From Nitrosomonadaceae bacterium (GTDB lineage: Bacteria; Pseudomonadota; Gammaproteobacteria; Burkholderiales; Usitatibacteraceae), in contig JAJTHU010000273.1 of assembly GCA_021300055.1 (NCBI GenBank), positions 1 through 5,462 of the forward strand: a stretch of 5,462 nt of DNA, written 5' to 3'. The notes beneath the pieces were generated by a model that ran no database searches, was not told where the DNA came from, and saw only the letters and a program-made list of their open reading frames with translations. Of the stretch, positions 5,171 through 5,462 are shown piece after piece. How positions within the stretch are numbered: position 1 is the stretch's first letter; the number at the start of each line of letters is the position of its first letter. The position numbers and the translations under genes are program-made.

Positions 5171-5462
5171 ATGAACACGCTAGCCACGCATTTCGACCTT
5201 AAGTCCCTCGCGCCCCACCCCGCGCCACGGCTGAGTGTGTTCGTGCGCCGGAAGGTATTGGGCAACCGCGTTGTGCTGCGCGACGTCGGACTGCACGTCG
5301 GCACCGGCGAAATCGTTGCCGTGCTGGGCGCGTCTGGCTGTGGCAAAAGTACGCTGCTACGCACCATCAATGGCCTCGACGCAGACTCAGACGCAGAAGT
5401 CGAGATTCGTCCGAGTTTGTCGTCGTCCGCCAAAGTTGGCAAACAGGCGGATGTCGATGCCC
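5171..5462 (+). CDS. ssuB: Sulfonate-type ABC transporter ATP-binding protein, N-terminal fragment
   Basis: An open frame starts at the ATG 5171-5173 and runs off the right edge with 97 complete codons. It shows the start of an ABC nucleotide-binding domain: a beta strand region LSVFVRRKVLGNRVVL, then LHVGTGEIVAVLGASGCGKST with the Walker A motif GASGCGKST (53-61, K59 binding the ATP phosphates), followed by LLRTINGLD. The Q-loop, signature and Walker B motifs should lie beyond the window. The segment after GLD is rich in Asp and Ser (70-86) and is not a recognised motif. The start is eight bases after the permease stop, with only a weak GAG (5166-5168) as a ribosome site. It should power import together with the permease in the same operon. 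SsuB is inferred from its partners; TauB or a related ATPase would look the same at this length. Confidence 0.82.
   Translation, partial: MNTLATHFDLKSLAPHPAPRLSVFVRRKVLGNRVVLRDVGLHVGTGEIVAVLGASGCGKSTLLRTINGLDADSDAEVEIRPSLSSSAKVGKQADVDA

Overview
The window looks like a piece of a betaproteobacterial chromosome, probably Burkholderiales. The coding DNA is GC-rich with GC-rich third positions, and the predicted proteins resemble those of that order, but there is no rRNA or other marker in view, so the assignment is an inference.

Layout from left to right. Bases 1-232 hold the 3' end of a + strand ABC-transporter ATPase gene (C-terminal TOBE region only). A gene-free gap of about 175 bases follows. 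It carries a 25-base tandem repeat rich in CTAG, whose first copy contains the stop codon of that gene, and GC-rich inverted repeats between two convergent genes. Three minus-strand genes then read leftward from about 3098: a CysB-type LysR regulator, cysteine synthase B (cysM) and a PolB-like DEDDy 3'-5' exonuclease. The regulator and cysM overlap by four bases (ATGA), and the exonuclease starts 69 bases after cysM, so the three probably form one operon. A 125-base AT-rich divergent promoter region (3099-3223) separates this operon from a rightward set: periplasmic sulfonate-type binding protein, SsuC-like permease and the start of an SsuB-like ATPase that runs off the right edge.

Together the central genes look like a compact sulfur-assimilation locus. 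The transporter would import an organosulfur compound (aliphatic sulfonate or similar), the CysB-like protein would sense sulfur status and control both directions from the shared intergenic region, and CysM would fix sulfide or thiosulfate onto O-acetylserine. The exonuclease is a plausible passenger with no clear link to sulfur. No desulfonating monooxygenase (ssuD, tauD) is present in the window.

The most notable observations are the control region (two inverted repeats, one a perfect ATTCGTT-N11-AACGAAT dyad of LysR type, and two promoters that appear to share one -35 zone) and the predicted mature binding protein, which has no methionine or cysteine at all, as expected of a protein made during sulfur starvation. 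Nothing here amounts to a wholly new system.
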